Positions 47,197 to 62,397 of a DNA stretch of 64,000 nt are shown in pieces (positions within the stretch are counted from its first letter, which is position 1; each line of letters opens with the position of its first letter). Below the pieces are notes generated by a model. It did no database searches, had not been told where the DNA came from, and was given only the letters and a program-made list of their open reading frames with translations. The translations under genes and the position numbers were made by a program. Origin of the DNA: Palaemon carinicauda (Eukaryota > Arthropoda > Malacostraca > Decapoda > Palaemonidae); NCBI RefSeq assembly GCF_036898095.1, contig NC_090725.1, forward strand, positions 209,615,070-209,679,069. The letters are read 5' to 3'.

Positions 47197-50100
47197 GTAG
47201 AGGTTATACTTGTGTCACTCCTCTTTCATTGAGGATAAGAAATGATGTAAACAATAAAGTGAAGTCAGAAATAAGAGGAAAAGAATATATTACCATATAT
47301 AAAAGCATTATGAGGATGAATAGCATATAACTGTGAAACGAGACTCCAGAAAAATATTCGTAACAAATTTGATATTCTGAATTTCCATTGATTCAACTAA
47401 TTAATAGGTTAGCCAGGACACCAGCCCTCCGTTGAGATACCACTGGCTAGATAGTATTATATTGGATCCCTCTCTCTAGTTACGGCTTATTTTTCATTTG
47501 CTTACACATACACCGAATAGTCTGGCCTATTTTTTTTCTGTCCTCAAACACCTTACACCACAGAGATTACCAAACAATTCTTCTTTGTTCAAGGGGTTAA
47601 CTACTGCATTTTAATTGTTCAATGGCTGCTTTCCGCTTGGTAGGGGTAGAAGAGACTCTTATCTATGTTAAGCAGCTCTTCTAGGAGCAAGAAACTAAAA
47701 AATCAAACCATTGTTCTCTATTCTTGAGTAGTGCCTTAGCTTCTGTACCATGGTCTTCCACTGTCTTGGGTTTGAGGGCACACACTATTCTATCTTATTT
47801 CTCATCCTCTTGGTATTTTTTTGAAGTTTTTATAGTATATATTTGAAAGATTTATTTTAATATTGTTAATCTTCTTCAAGTATGATATTCTAATTGTTCA
47901 TTGCTACTCTTGTAGTTTATCTATTTTCTTATTTCCTTTCCTTAGTGGCCTATTTTTCCTGTTGGAGCCCATGGGCTTATAGAATCGCGCTTGTCAACTT
48001 GGGTTGTAGCTTAGCAAGTAATAATGATGATAATAGAGTAGGTCTACTGCTGTGTATAGTATTGAGCCACATAAACAAAAGGATAAAATATTAGAATTAA
48101 CTGTAAACCTTGTATAACTGTACGTAGTTGTTTGAATAGATCGGACAGATCTGAATGCAAAGAATGATTAGAATTATGAAAGCCCTTATACAGAAGGCAC
48201 AAAGACCTAATTGAAAGTCGGTGCTACAGAGTATCACACAATATTTCGAAGCTTACAAGTTACCGAAGTAATTCAACAAAGTACAAACAGTTAGCGTAGT
48301 TTTTTTTTTTTTTTTTTTTTTTTTTGTTACTTGCATTATTCCTTTTTTATGTAAATCTAAATTCTTATTAGATAACGTGAATGTTGTTACCGTGATATGT
48401 AAGCCTAGTCTAGTAAGTGAACCAAAGTAGTGTAATTTTCGTCCATTAAGAGGAGAAACTTTGCAGCAACTTTCACTCTCCTCAAGTTAGTGTTATCTTT
48501 TTGGAGGGAGGTGGTTGACTTTAAGTTAGTTTATAAATGAATAATTTTTAGTTCATTCTTCCAACTGTTACTTTTAGACTAATAATCATATAACAGGAAT
48601 TAATCTATTATTATAGTGGAGAGTATAGCAAACTTTGAATAAAATATACAATGTTTTACGTAGTTAGTTACGATACCTTTCGTCATTAATCTGAAATCGG
48701 AAAAATTTTCGTTTCTGTTAAATACTCAGTAAATAATTCAGAATATGATGTAAAAACGTTTTCGTTCATATTACTATTGCAATATCATGTGTCTTTCATT
48801 CCAGCAAATATCTTTTTTCCACTTATGCTCCTATTTTCAAAATTCAAATGCATGTTGATTTTCAATGTAATGAAAAAAGGAAAAACTAATCCCCGAATAA
48901 GCTATTTTTTTTTCTTCTTATAGAACGGATTAGAGTTAATAATGGCATCCATCTGTGGATTATATCGGATTATATCAGATTATATCTGTTACAATACAAC
49001 CCAACGGACAACGTTTGCTTTAGGCGTTTTGTTTTGATTATAAAAGATATTGCACATTATCCTTGCTTCATATCCTGATTTACAGAGCTAAATCTTTGTG
49101 TTCGGGGAAGGCACACTCAGTCTTCCCAAAGGTTTAGGAGATTTGTCTATATTCTTCTCTTCTGCACGACAGCACGACCCTCGTCCCCAGTCATTCACAA
49201 GTATCTTCCATCTACTTCTACTCGGTGTTTCTCCAAGCTCCAACTGCCTCCATCATTTATCAAGTCTTTTTATCTTTTGTTATTTTTGCTTTACATGTAG
49301 AAATATTTTACAAAGCATTAATTATCGGTAATTCACTGCTAATCAGTTATTGTAAATACAGAAATCGAAAGTTAAAATTTGTTTTATTGTATTTTACAAA
49401 TCTAAAATTTGGTGTCAATGATGCTGTGAAATTTGAATTCTCGTGAAAACAAGAATTTAAATCCAGGTCTTGGTCATTGTCAGTGATCCGTGTAAACGGA
49501 TGAGTAACAGTTCCAAGGACCAGTTTCCCATTATATAAACCTATCGACAGGACACTTACAACAAAATCTCAGTTCAGAATCATTTTTAATACATGTTGAT
49601 CATATTAAAATGACGATCTCTTTAAGGCCAGTCGAAGTTTCTACAGTATGTTATTGTCAGTATGACTAGGCTCATGAGAATATACAGCTTTCAAAGGTAA
49701 TACATAATCATTTGCATGCTTATGTAAAATGTAATTATTACCTTTCATCCCTGGCTAAAACAGTTTTACCGTGGTAATTTAAATATATAGACTTAACAAC
49801 TTCGCAAATGTTTATACAAAAGTTCCATAATACCAAATAAAATTTCTACTTCCGGTTTAACAGGAGTATATCTGCCCATACTGCTCACTACTTGGTTAAT
49901 CAAGTATGCCAAAAAAACATTAGGATACTTCCCTCTAATACATATCCTCTGACTTTGCTAAGCTTTTCATAATTTTTAGATTACCATATATCTATCCTTG
50001 GTTCCAGAATACTTTAGTTATCTGTTACTCAAGGTTTATCCTCAACATTATCAGGACTCGTCTACTGAGTTTGTAGCATATTGTATAAGCAAGACCCATA

Positions 50101-51402
50101 CCTTTTCATAATATTAAATGGTCCCTTGGGATAAATCATTATTTATCTAAATGGGGTAGCATATGTACTCACTATGAAAGACTTAGAGCCATTTACAGTC
50201 CTAGTAAATAGTCAGTAAGTACAGGTATATTATGTACTTTGCAATGCCTTTTTCTCTCGTGCAAATTCCATTTAATGGCTTTGGCAATTCACCAGACTTT
50301 GAAATCAATAGGATATCCATTTCTTTAAATCTGTTTTACAATTATTTATTATGCTTTCTGCTCTAATCATAGCTACTTCATCAATAAGATAGTTCTGGAA
50401 AAATCTCCTTCTGATACTCGCAAAGAAAATATTGATTCGTAGGGTGATTAGGCCATCGGTATAGGCATTACTTGAAAGTTTTTGTAGAATCCTCATGGCC
50501 CCTGCTGGACTCTGTTTTTAACGTTCAACTATACTCATCGCTCAACTATACCCCATCTATTTCTATTCATTTAGTCTGCTACTACGGGATTTAACCCCTC
50601 ACCCCCATCCCCCGTTGAACATAAGTGCTGACTGTCTCCTCAGACCCAGGGCCGGACATTATTGACAAAATTCATTTATCAAATAAATCCAACAATTTCT
50701 CTTGCAATATCCTTTTATAATATGTTTCCAAGGCACTTAAGTTCTTGTTTGTAATTTGTAATATTTGCTTAAATCTATTCACAAACTCAAAGTAAAGACT
50801 TAACAGCATTTACATCACGACTGCATCATGAAACCTACTATGAGATTCAGGGCCTCTGTAACACGGTTTTTTGGACTTTGCTCCTTATCAAGGCATCGGA
50901 TGTAGCTGAAAGTTGACATATGTATATTTTACAACCACACACAAATTTTGTCAGCATTTTCAATAACCTAAACCCGATAGTTTTAATTTTTATAGAGTAA
51001 AAATGATCTAGCCGACGCCATGGCCAGTGATAACGAGCCAAGAGTAGAAAACATTCATTACGTAAGCAATGTAAACACCTTTTGACAAAATTTTGCCCCG
51101 CCCATCCACCGGACACCCATTCACCTTCTTCCATCGGCTCTGAAACCCATAACAGTCAAGAATGGCTAGCAGGATTTGGAATTGCCCCTGTGGTTGCAAA
51201 ACTGCATTTATCTTACGACTTGCAACTTTATACAGTCAAGAGAAATCCCATGGCCATATTTACTATAGCCTGAATAGGTAATTATTCAGTTTCTAGTTTA
51301 AATCCAATGTTTATGGTCTGATTTGTATTTAGCGTAATATGATTATAATACTTGTAATGTCACTCAGGCTTTTGAACATTTCCATTAACTATTCACTATG
51401 CC

Positions 51403-51448
<46 letters not shown>

Positions 51449-52256
51449 GAGAGAGAGAAAGAGAGAGATTGTATGTAAACAGTCTTGATATAACTATTTT
51501 TGTTAAAATGAGAATTTTGTGCTAAACTCGCCATCAGACCAACGGATCATCCGATATAATTTTTTTTTTCTTCTTCTTAGGCCGTACGACCGTGTTGGCT
51601 ATGTTTTGGGCATGACTGCATTTTGTAAATAAATCATGAATAGTTTTAGGAGTTTTATTTGTACATCTTATGGGAATTTATAGGAGTAAAGTGAACATAA
51701 TTCATTTATCCTTTAGAATAATTACTACATGTAGCAAAACAAATAGTAGTAAAGATGATAATGCAATGAAGGAATGATACCAAACTTTATCTTTAGCTTC
51801 AACATCGGCAATAACATACCCAGTTGCCATAAATTTGTCAGCTTAATGAAATAGCCTATCATCTAATATAAAACTTAAATTCTGAGGAGGCCATGGCTTA
51901 TTGCACAGTGAAAAAAAATGACACAGACTTTATGAATGGCGGAACGATACATAAATGTGGGTGGGGTATCTGTGCTAGCGTAGGAATACTACTGTAGCAG
52001 TAATGCCGCAACCGTAGTATACATGAATTAAACGTTTAGGCCAACTGCTGGGATCCTTGAGGATCATTTAGCACTTCTTACAACTACTCGAGAAATAAGT
52101 TTTTATAGCCAGAATTTTAATTTTCTGATCCAACAATGCCCATGATAGCCTTCAGTGTTATCCAGAATTATAACGAGGCTAAAGTGGGTGGAGCCTCATG
52201 AAGTCATCATTCTGACGATAATTATTGGTGAAAGTTTAAAGGAAAATACAGTACCG
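47197..52256 (+). repeat. 5-kb tandem array, unit 3 (5,060 bp)
   Basis: T tract 26 (48,300-48,325), GA tract about 36 (51,407-51,442). TTAGCG precedes the T tract, as in unit 1. I saw no substitution elsewhere. Confidence 0.97.
47406..48036 (+). repeat. dispersed 0.6-kb repeat in unit 3
   Basis: Identical by eye to the unit 1 copy. Confidence 0.88.
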
Positions 52257-53356
52257 GTAGAGGTTATACTTGTGTCACTCCTCTTTCATTGAGGATAAGA
52301 AATGATGTAAACAATAAAGTGAAGTCAGAAATAAGAGGAAAAGAATATATTACCATATATAAAAGCATTATGAGGATGAATAGCATATAACTGTGAAACG
52401 AGACTCCAGAAAAATATTCGTAACAAATTTGATATTCTGAATTTCCATTGATTCAACTAATTAATAGGTTAGCCAGGACACCAGCCCTCCGTTGAGATAC
52501 CACTGGCTAGATAGTATTATATTGGATCCCTCTCTCTAGTTACGGCTTATTTTTCATTTGCTTACACATACACCGAATAGTCTGGCCTATTTTTTTTCTG
52601 TCCTCAAACACCTTACACCACAGAGATTACCAAACAATTCTTCTTTGTTCAAGGGGTTAACTACTGCATTTTAATTGTTCAATGGCTGCTTTCCGCTTGG
52701 TAGGGGTAGAAGAGACTCTTATCTATGTTAAGCAGCTCTTCTAGGAGCAAGAAACTAAAAAATCAAACCATTGTTCTCTATTCTTGAGTAGTGCCTTAGC
52801 TTCTGTACCATGGTCTTCCACTGTCTTGGGTTTGAGGGCACACACTATTCTATCTTATTTCTCATCCTCTTGGTATTTTTTTGAAGTTTTTATAGTATAT
52901 ATTTGAAAGATTTATTTTAATATTGTTAATCTTCTTCAAGTATGATATTCTAATTGTTCATTGCTACTCTTGTAGTTTATCTATTTTCTTATTTCCTTTC
53001 CTTAGTGGCCTATTTTTCCTGTTGGAGCCCATGGGCTTATAGAATCGCGCTTGTCAACTTGGGTTGTAGCTTAGCAAGTAATAATGATGATAATAGAGTA
53101 GGTCTACTGCTGTGTATAGTATTGAGCCACATAAACAAAAGGATAAAATATTAGAATTAACTGTAAACCTTGTATAACTGTACGTAGTTGTTTGAATAGA
53201 TCGGACAGATCTGAATGCAAAGAATGATTAGAATTATGAAAGCCCTTATACAGAAGGCACAAAGACCTAATTGAAAGTCGGTGCTACAGAGTATCACACA
53301 ATATTTCGAAGCTTACAAGTTACCGAAGTAATTCAACAAAGTACAAACAGTAGCGT

Positions 53357-53394
<38 letters not shown>

Positions 53395-56300
53395 TTACTT
53401 GCATTATTCCTTTTTTATGTAAATCTAAATTCTTATTAGATAACGTGAATGTTGTTACCGTGATATGTAAGCCTAGTCTAGTAAGTGAACCAAAGTAGTG
53501 TAATTTTCGTCCATTAAGAGGAGAAACTTTGCAGCAACTTTCACTCTCCTCAAGTTAGTGTTATCTTTTTGGAGGGAGGTGGTTGACTTTAAGTTAGTTT
53601 ATAAATGAATAATTTTTAGTTCATTCTTCCAACTGTTACTTTTAGACTAATAATCATATAACAGGAATTAATCTATTATTATAGTGGAGAGTATAGCAAA
53701 CTTTGAATAAAATATACAATGTTTTACGTAGTTAGTTACGATACCTTTCGTCATTAATCTGAAATCGGAAAAATTTTCGTTTCTGTTAAATACTCAGTAA
53801 ATAATTCAGAATATGATGTAAAAACGTTTTCGTTCATATTACTATTGCAATATCATGTGTCTTTCATTCCAGCAAATATCTTTTTTCCACTTATGCTCCT
53901 ATTTTCAAAATTCAAATGCATGTTGATTTTCAATGTAATGAAAAAAGGAAAAACTAATCCCCGAATAAGCTATTTTTTTTTCTTCTTATAGAACGGATTA
54001 GAGTTAATAATGGCATCCATCTGTGGATTATATCGGATTATATCAGATTATATCTGTTACAATACAACCCAACGGACAACGTTTGCTTTAGGCGTTTTGT
54101 TTTGATTATAAAAGATATTGCACATTATCCTTGCTTCATATCCTGATTTACAGAGCTAAATCTTTGTGTTCGGGGAAGGCACACTCAGTCTTCCCAAAGG
54201 TTTAGGAGATTTGTCTATATTCTTCTCTTCTGCACGACAGCACGACCCTCGTCCCCAGTCATTCACAAGTATCTTCCATCTACTTCTACTCGGTGTTTCT
54301 CCAAGCTCCAACTGCCTCCATCATTTATCAAGTCTTTTTATCTTTTGTTATTTTTGCTTTACATGTAGAAATATTTTACAAAGCATTAATTATCGGTAAT
54401 TCACTGCTAATCAGTTATTGTAAATACAGAAATCGAAAGTTAAAATTTGTTTTATTGTATTTTACAAATCTAAAATTTGGTGTCAATGATGCTGTGAAAT
54501 TTGAATTCTCGTGAAAACAAGAATTTAAATCCAGGTCTTGGTCATTGTCAGTGATCCGTGTAAACGGATGAGTAACAGTTCCAAGGACCAGTTTCCCATT
54601 ATATAAACCTATCGACAGGACACTTACAACAAAATCTCAGTTCAGAATCATTTTTAATACATGTTGATCATATTAAAATGACGATCTCTTTAAGGCCAGT
54701 CGAAGTTTCTACAGTATGTTATTGTCAGTATGACTAGGCTCATGAGAATATACAGCTTTCAAAGGTAATACATAATCATTTGCATGCTTATGTAAAATGT
54801 AATTATTACCTTTCATCCCTGGCTAAAACAGTTTTACCGTGGTAATTTAAATATATAGACTTAACAACTTCGCAAATGTTTATACAAAAGTTCCATAATA
54901 CCAAATAAAATTTCTACTTCCGGTTTAACAGGAGTATATCTGCCCATACTGCTCACTACTTGGTTAATCAAGTATGCCAAAAAAACATTAGGATACTTCC
55001 CTCTAATACATATCCTCTGACTTTGCTAAGCTTTTCATAATTTTTAGATTACCATATATCTATCCTTGGTTCCAGAATACTTTAGTTATCTGTTACTCAA
55101 GGTTTATCCTCAACATTATCAGGACTCGTCTACTGAGTTTGTAGCATATTGTATAAGCAAGACCCATACCTTTTCATAATATTAAATGGTCCCTTGGGAT
55201 AAATCATTATTTATCTAAATGGGGTAGCATATGTACTCACTATGAAAGACTTAGAGCCATTTACAGTCCTAGTAAATAGTCAGTAAGTACAGGTATATTA
55301 TGTACTTTGCAATGCCTTTTTCTCTCGTGCAAATTCCATTTAATGGCTTTGGCAATTCACCAGACTTTGAAATCAATAGGATATCCATTTCTTTAAATCT
55401 GTTTTACAATTATTTATTATGCTTTCTGCTCTAATCATAGCTACTTCATCAATAAGATAGTTCTGGAAAAATCTCCTTCTGATACTCGCAAAGAAAATAT
55501 TGATTCGTAGGGTGATTAGGCCATCGGTATAGGCATTACTTGAAAGTTTTTGTAGAATCCTCATGGCCCCTGCTGGACTCTGTTTTTAACGTTCAACTAT
55601 ACTCATCGCTCAACTATACCCCATCTATTTCTATTCATTTAGTCTGCTACTACGGGATTTAACCCCTCACCCCCATCCCCCGTTGAACATAAGTGCTGAC
55701 TGTCTCCTCAGACCCAGGGCCGGACATTATTGACAAAATTCATTTATCAAATAAATCCAACAATTTCTCTTGCAATATCCTTTTATAATATGTTTCCAAG
55801 GCACTTAAGTTCTTGTTTGTAATTTGTAATATTTGCTTAAATCTATTCACAAACTCAAAGTAAAGACTTAACAGCATTTACATCACGACTGCATCATGAA
55901 ACCTACTATGAGATTCAGGGCCTCTGTAACACGGTTTTTTGGACTTTGCTCCTTATCAAGGCATCGGATGTAGCTGAAAGTTGACATATGTATATTTTAC
56001 AACCACACACAAATTTTGTCAGCATTTTCAATAACCTAAACCCGATAGTTTTAATTTTTATAGAGTAAAAATGATCTAGCCGACGCCATGGCCAGTGATA
56101 ACGAGCCAAGAGTAGAAAACATTCATTACGTAAGCAATGTAAACACCTTTTGACAAAATTTTGCCCCGCCCATCCACCGGACACCCATTCACCTTCTTCC
56201 ATCGGCTCTGAAACCCATAACAGTCAAGAATGGCTAGCAGGATTTGGAATTGCCCCTGTGGTTGCAAAACTGCATTTATCTTACGACTTGCAACTTTATA

Positions 56301-56470
56301 CAGTCAAGAGAAATCCCATGGCCATATTTACTATAGCCTGAATAGGTAATTATTCAGTTTCTAGTTTAAATCCAATGTTTATGGTCTGATTTGTATTTAG
56401 CGTAATATGATTATAATACTTGTAATGTCACTCAGGCTTTTGAACATTTCCATTAACTATTCACTATGCC

Positions 56471-56516
<46 letters not shown>

Positions 56517-57324
56517 GAGAGAGAGAAAGAGAGAGATTGTATGTAAACAGTCTTGATATAACTATTTTTGTTAAAATGAGAATTTTGTGCTAAACTCGCC
56601 ATCAGACCAACGGATCATCCGATATAATTTTTTTTTTCTTCTTCTTAGGCCGTACGACCGTGTTGGCTATGTTTTGGGCATGACTGCATTTTGTAAATAA
56701 ATCATGAATAGTTTTAGGAGTTTTATTTGTACATCTTATGGGAATTTATAGGAGTAAAGTGAACATAATTCATTTATCCTTTAGAATAATTACTACATGT
56801 AGCAAAACAAATAGTAGTAAAGATGATAATGCAATGAAGGAATGATACCAAACTTTATCTTTAGCTTCAACATCGGCAATAACATACCCAGTTGCCATAA
56901 ATTTGTCAGCTTAATGAAATAGCCTATCATCTAATATAAAACTTAAATTCTGAGGAGGCCATGGCTTATTGCACAGTGAAAAAAAATGACACAGACTTTA
57001 TGAATGGCGGAACGATACATAAATGTGGGTGGGGTATCTGTGCTAGCGTAGGAATACTACTGTAGCAGTAATGCCGCAACCGTAGTATACATGAATTAAA
57101 CGTTTAGGCCAACTGCTGGGATCCTTGAGGATCATTTAGCACTTCTTACAACTACTCGAGAAATAAGTTTTTATAGCCAGAATTTTAATTTTCTGATCCA
57201 ACAATGCCCATGATAGCCTTCAGTGTTATCCAGAATTATAACGAGGCTAAAGTGGGTGGAGCCTCATGAAGTCATCATTCTGACGATAATTATTGGTGAA
57301 AGTTTAAAGGAAAATACAGTACCG
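52257..57324 (+). repeat. 5-kb tandem array, unit 4 (5,068 bp)
   Basis: T tract 35 (53,359-53,393), GA tract about 36 (56,475-56,510). One base is missing before the T tract (CAGTAGCG), which by itself creates the extra 75-codon frame at 53,271-53,498. Confidence 0.97.
52466..53096 (+). repeat. dispersed 0.6-kb repeat in unit 4
   Basis: Identical by eye to the unit 1 copy. Confidence 0.88.
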
Positions 57325-58425
57325 GTAGAGGTTATACTTGTGTCACTCCTCTTTCATTGAGGATAAGAAATGATGTAAACAATAAAGTGAAGTCAGAAAT
57401 AAGAGGAAAAGAATATATTACCATATATAAAAGCATTATGAGGATGAATAGCATATAACTGTGAAACGAGACTCCAGAAAAATATTCGTAACAAATTTGA
57501 TATTCTGAATTTCCATTGATTCAACTAATTAATAGGTTAGCCAGGACACCAGCCCTCCGTTGAGATACCACTGGCTAGATAGTATTATATTGGATCCCTC
57601 TCTCTAGTTACGGCTTATTTTTCATTTGCTTACACATACACCGAATAGTCTGGCCTATTTTTTTTCTGTCCTCAAACACCTTACACCACAGAGATTACCA
57701 AACAATTCTTCTTTGTTCAAGGGGTTAACTACTGCATTTTAATTGTTCAATGGCTGCTTTCCGCTTGGTAGGGGTAGAAGAGACTCTTATCTATGTTAAG
57801 CAGCTCTTCTAGGAGCAAGAAACTAAAAAATCAAACCATTGTTCTCTATTCTTGAGTAGTGCCTTAGCTTCTGTACCATGGTCTTCCACTGTCTTGGGTT
57901 TGAGGGCACACACTATTCTATCTTATTTCTCATCCTCTTGGTATTTTTTTGAAGTTTTTATAGTATATATTTGAAAGATTTATTTTAATATTGTTAATCT
58001 TCTTCAAGTATGATATTCTAATTGTTCATTGCTACTCTTGTAGTTTATCTATTTTCTTATTTCCTTTCCTTAGTGGCCTATTTTTCCTGTTGGAGCCCAT
58101 GGGCTTATAGAATCGCGCTTGTCAACTTGGGTTGTAGCTTAGCAAGTAATAATGATGATAATAGAGTAGGTCTACTGCTGTGTATAGTATTGAGCCACAT
58201 AAACAAAAGGATAAAATATTAGAATTAACTGTAAACCTTGTATAACTGTACGTAGTTGTTTGAATAGATCGGACAGATCTGAATGCAAAGAATGATTAGA
58301 ATTATGAAAGCCCTTATACAGAAGGCACAAAGACCTAATTGAAAGTCGGTGCTACAGAGTATCACACAATATTTCGAAGCTTACAAGTTACCGAAGTAAT
58401 TCAACAAAGTACAAACAGTAAGCGT

Positions 58426-58464
<39 letters not shown>

Positions 58465-61400
58465 TTACTTGCATTATTCCTTTTTTATGTAAATCTAAAT
58501 TCTTATTAGATAACGTGAATGTTGTTACCGTGATATGTAAGCCTAGTCTAGTAAGTGAACCAAAGTAGTGTAATTTTCGTCCATTAAGAGGAGAAACTTT
58601 GCAGCAACTTTCACTCTCCTCAAGTTAGTGTTATCTTTTTGGAGGGAGGTGGTTGACTTTAAGTTAGTTTATAAATGAATAATTTTTAGTTCATTCTTCC
58701 AACTGTTACTTTTAGACTAATAATCATATAACAGGAATTAATCTATTATTATAGTGGAGAGTATAGCAAACTTTGAATAAAATATACAATGTTTTACGTA
58801 GTTAGTTACGATACCTTTCGTCATTAATCTGAAATCGGAAAAATTTTCGTTTCTGTTAAATACTCAGTAAATAATTCAGAATATGATGTAAAAACGTTTT
58901 CGTTCATATTACTATTGCAATATCATGTGTCTTTCATTCCAGCAAATATCTTTTTTCCACTTATGCTCCTATTTTCAAAATTCAAATGCATGTTGATTTT
59001 CAATGTAATGAAAAAAGGAAAAACTAATCCCCGAATAAGCTATTTTTTTTTCTTCTTATAGAACGGATTAGAGTTAATAATGGCATCCATCTGTGGATTA
59101 TATCGGATTATATCAGATTATATCTGTTACAATACAACCCAACGGACAACGTTTGCTTTAGGCGTTTTGTTTTGATTATAAAAGATATTGCACATTATCC
59201 TTGCTTCATATCCTGATTTACAGAGCTAAATCTTTGTGTTCGGGGAAGGCACACTCAGTCTTCCCAAAGGTTTAGGAGATTTGTCTATATTCTTCTCTTC
59301 TGCACGACAGCACGACCCTCGTCCCCAGTCATTCACAAGTATCTTCCATCTACTTCTACTCGGTGTTTCTCCAAGCTCCAACTGCCTCCATCATTTATCA
59401 AGTCTTTTTATCTTTTGTTATTTTTGCTTTACATGTAGAAATATTTTACAAAGCATTAATTATCGGTAATTCACTGCTAATCAGTTATTGTAAATACAGA
59501 AATCGAAAGTTAAAATTTGTTTTATTGTATTTTACAAATCTAAAATTTGGTGTCAATGATGCTGTGAAATTTGAATTCTCGTGAAAACAAGAATTTAAAT
59601 CCAGGTCTTGGTCATTGTCAGTGATCCGTGTAAACGGATGAGTAACAGTTCCAAGGACCAGTTTCCCATTATATAAACCTATCGACAGGACACTTACAAC
59701 AAAATCTCAGTTCAGAATCATTTTTAATACATGTTGATCATATTAAAATGACGATCTCTTTAAGGCCAGTCGAAGTTTCTACAGTATGTTATTGTCAGTA
59801 TGACTAGGCTCATGAGAATATACAGCTTTCAAAGGTAATACATAATCATTTGCATGCTTATGTAAAATGTAATTATTACCTTTCATCCCTGGCTAAAACA
59901 GTTTTACCGTGGTAATTTAAATATATAGACTTAACAACTTCGCAAATGTTTATACAAAAGTTCCATAATACCAAATAAAATTTCTACTTCCGGTTTAACA
60001 GGAGTATATCTGCCCATACTGCTCACTACTTGGTTAATCAAGTATGCCAAAAAAACATTAGGATACTTCCCTCTAATACATATCCTCTGACTTTGCTAAG
60101 CTTTTCATAATTTTTAGATTACCATATATCTATCCTTGGTTCCAGAATACTTTAGTTATCTGTTACTCAAGGTTTATCCTCAACATTATCAGGACTCGTC
60201 TACTGAGTTTGTAGCATATTGTATAAGCAAGACCCATACCTTTTCATAATATTAAATGGTCCCTTGGGATAAATCATTATTTATCTAAATGGGGTAGCAT
60301 ATGTACTCACTATGAAAGACTTAGAGCCATTTACAGTCCTAGTAAATAGTCAGTAAGTACAGGTATATTATGTACTTTGCAATGCCTTTTTCTCTCGTGC
60401 AAATTCCATTTAATGGCTTTGGCAATTCACCAGACTTTGAAATCAATAGGATATCCATTTCTTTAAATCTGTTTTACAATTATTTATTATGCTTTCTGCT
60501 CTAATCATAGCTACTTCATCAATAAGATAGTTCTGGAAAAATCTCCTTCTGATACTCGCAAAGAAAATATTGATTCGTAGGGTGATTAGGCCATCGGTAT
60601 AGGCATTACTTGAAAGTTTTTGTAGAATCCTCATGGCCCCTGCTGGACTCTGTTTTTAACGTTCAACTATACTCATCGCTCAACTATACCCCATCTATTT
60701 CTATTCATTTAGTCTGCTACTACGGGATTTAACCCCTCACCCCCATCCCCCGTTGAACATAAGTGCTGACTGTCTCCTCAGACCCAGGGCCGGACATTAT
60801 TGACAAAATTCATTTATCAAATAAATCCAACAATTTCTCTTGCAATATCCTTTTATAATATGTTTCCAAGGCACTTAAGTTCTTGTTTGTAATTTGTAAT
60901 ATTTGCTTAAATCTATTCACAAACTCAAAGTAAAGACTTAACAGCATTTACATCACGACTGCATCATGAAACCTACTATGAGATTCAGGGCCTCTGTAAC
61001 ACGGTTTTTTGGACTTTGCTCCTTATCAAGGCATCGGATGTAGCTGAAAGTTGACATATGTATATTTTACAACCACACACAAATTTTGTCAGCATTTTCA
61101 ATAACCTAAACCCGATAGTTTTAATTTTTATAGAGTAAAAATGATCTAGCCGACGCCATGGCCAGTGATAACGAGCCAAGAGTAGAAAACATTCATTACG
61201 TAAGCAATGTAAACACCTTTTGACAAAATTTTGCCCCGCCCATCCACCGGACACCCATTCACCTTCTTCCATCGGCTCTGAAACCCATAACAGTCAAGAA
61301 TGGCTAGCAGGATTTGGAATTGCCCCTGTGGTTGCAAAACTGCATTTATCTTACGACTTGCAACTTTATACAGTCAAGAGAAATCCCATGGCCATATTTA

Positions 61401-61541
61401 CTATAGCCTGAATAGGTAATTATTCAGTTTCTAGTTTAAATCCAATGTTTATGGTCTGATTTGTATTTAGCGTAATATGATTATAATACTTGTAATGTCA
61501 CTCAGGCTTTTGAACATTTCCATTAACTATTCACTATGCCA

Positions 61542-61587
<46 letters not shown>

Positions 61588-62397
61588 GAGAGAGAGAAAA
61601 AGAGAGAGATTGTATGTAAACAGTCTTGATATAACTATTTTTGTTAAAATGAGAATTTTGTGCTAAACTCGCCATCAGACCAACGGATCATCCGATATAA
61701 TTTTTTTTTTCTTCTTCTTAGGCCGTACGACCGTGTTGGCTATGTTTTGGGCATGACTGCATTTTGTAAATAAATCATGAATAGTTTTAGGAGTTTTATT
61801 TGTACATCTTATGGGAATTTATAGGAGTAAAGTGAACATAATTCATTTATCCTTTAAAATAATTACTACATGTAGCAAAACAAATAGTAGTAAAGATGAT
61901 AATGCAATGAAGGAATGATACCAAACTTTATCTTTAGCTTCAACATCGGCAATAACATACCCAGTTGCCATAAATTTGTCAGCTTAATGAAATAGCCTAT
62001 CATCTAATATAAAACTTAAATTCTGAGGAGGCCATGGCTTATTGCACAGTGAAAAAAAATGACACAGACTTTATGAATGGCGGAACGATACATAAATGTG
62101 GGTGGGGTATCTGTGCTAGCGTAGGAATACTACTGTAGCAGTAATGCCGCAACCGTAGTATACATGAATTAAACGTTTAGGCCAACTGCTGGGATCCTTG
62201 AGGATCATTTAGCACTTCTTACAACTACTCGAGAAATAAGTTTTTATAGCCAGAATTTTAATTTTCTGATCCAACAATGCCCATGATAGCCTTCAGTGTT
62301 ATCCAGAATTATAACGAGGCTAAAGTGGGTGGAGCCTCATGAAGTCATCATTCTGACGATAATTATTGGTGAAAGTTTAAAGCAAAATACAGTACCG
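57325..62397 (+). repeat. 5-kb tandem array, unit 5 (5,073 bp)
   Basis: T tract 36 (58,428-58,463), GA tract about 37. It has the extra A before the GA tract, like unit 1, two extra A near 61,598, and substitutions at 61,857 (G to A) and 62,383 (G to C). It ends CAGTACCGG and then changes to CTATT and a long T tract. Confidence 0.97.
57534..58164 (+). repeat. dispersed 0.6-kb repeat in unit 5
   Basis: Identical by eye to the unit 1 copy. Confidence 0.88.

Noticed and set aside
37037..62397. CRISPR-like or rDNA-like regular array
   Set aside because: The unit is 5 kb, with no short repeat-spacer pattern and no recognisable rRNA sequence.
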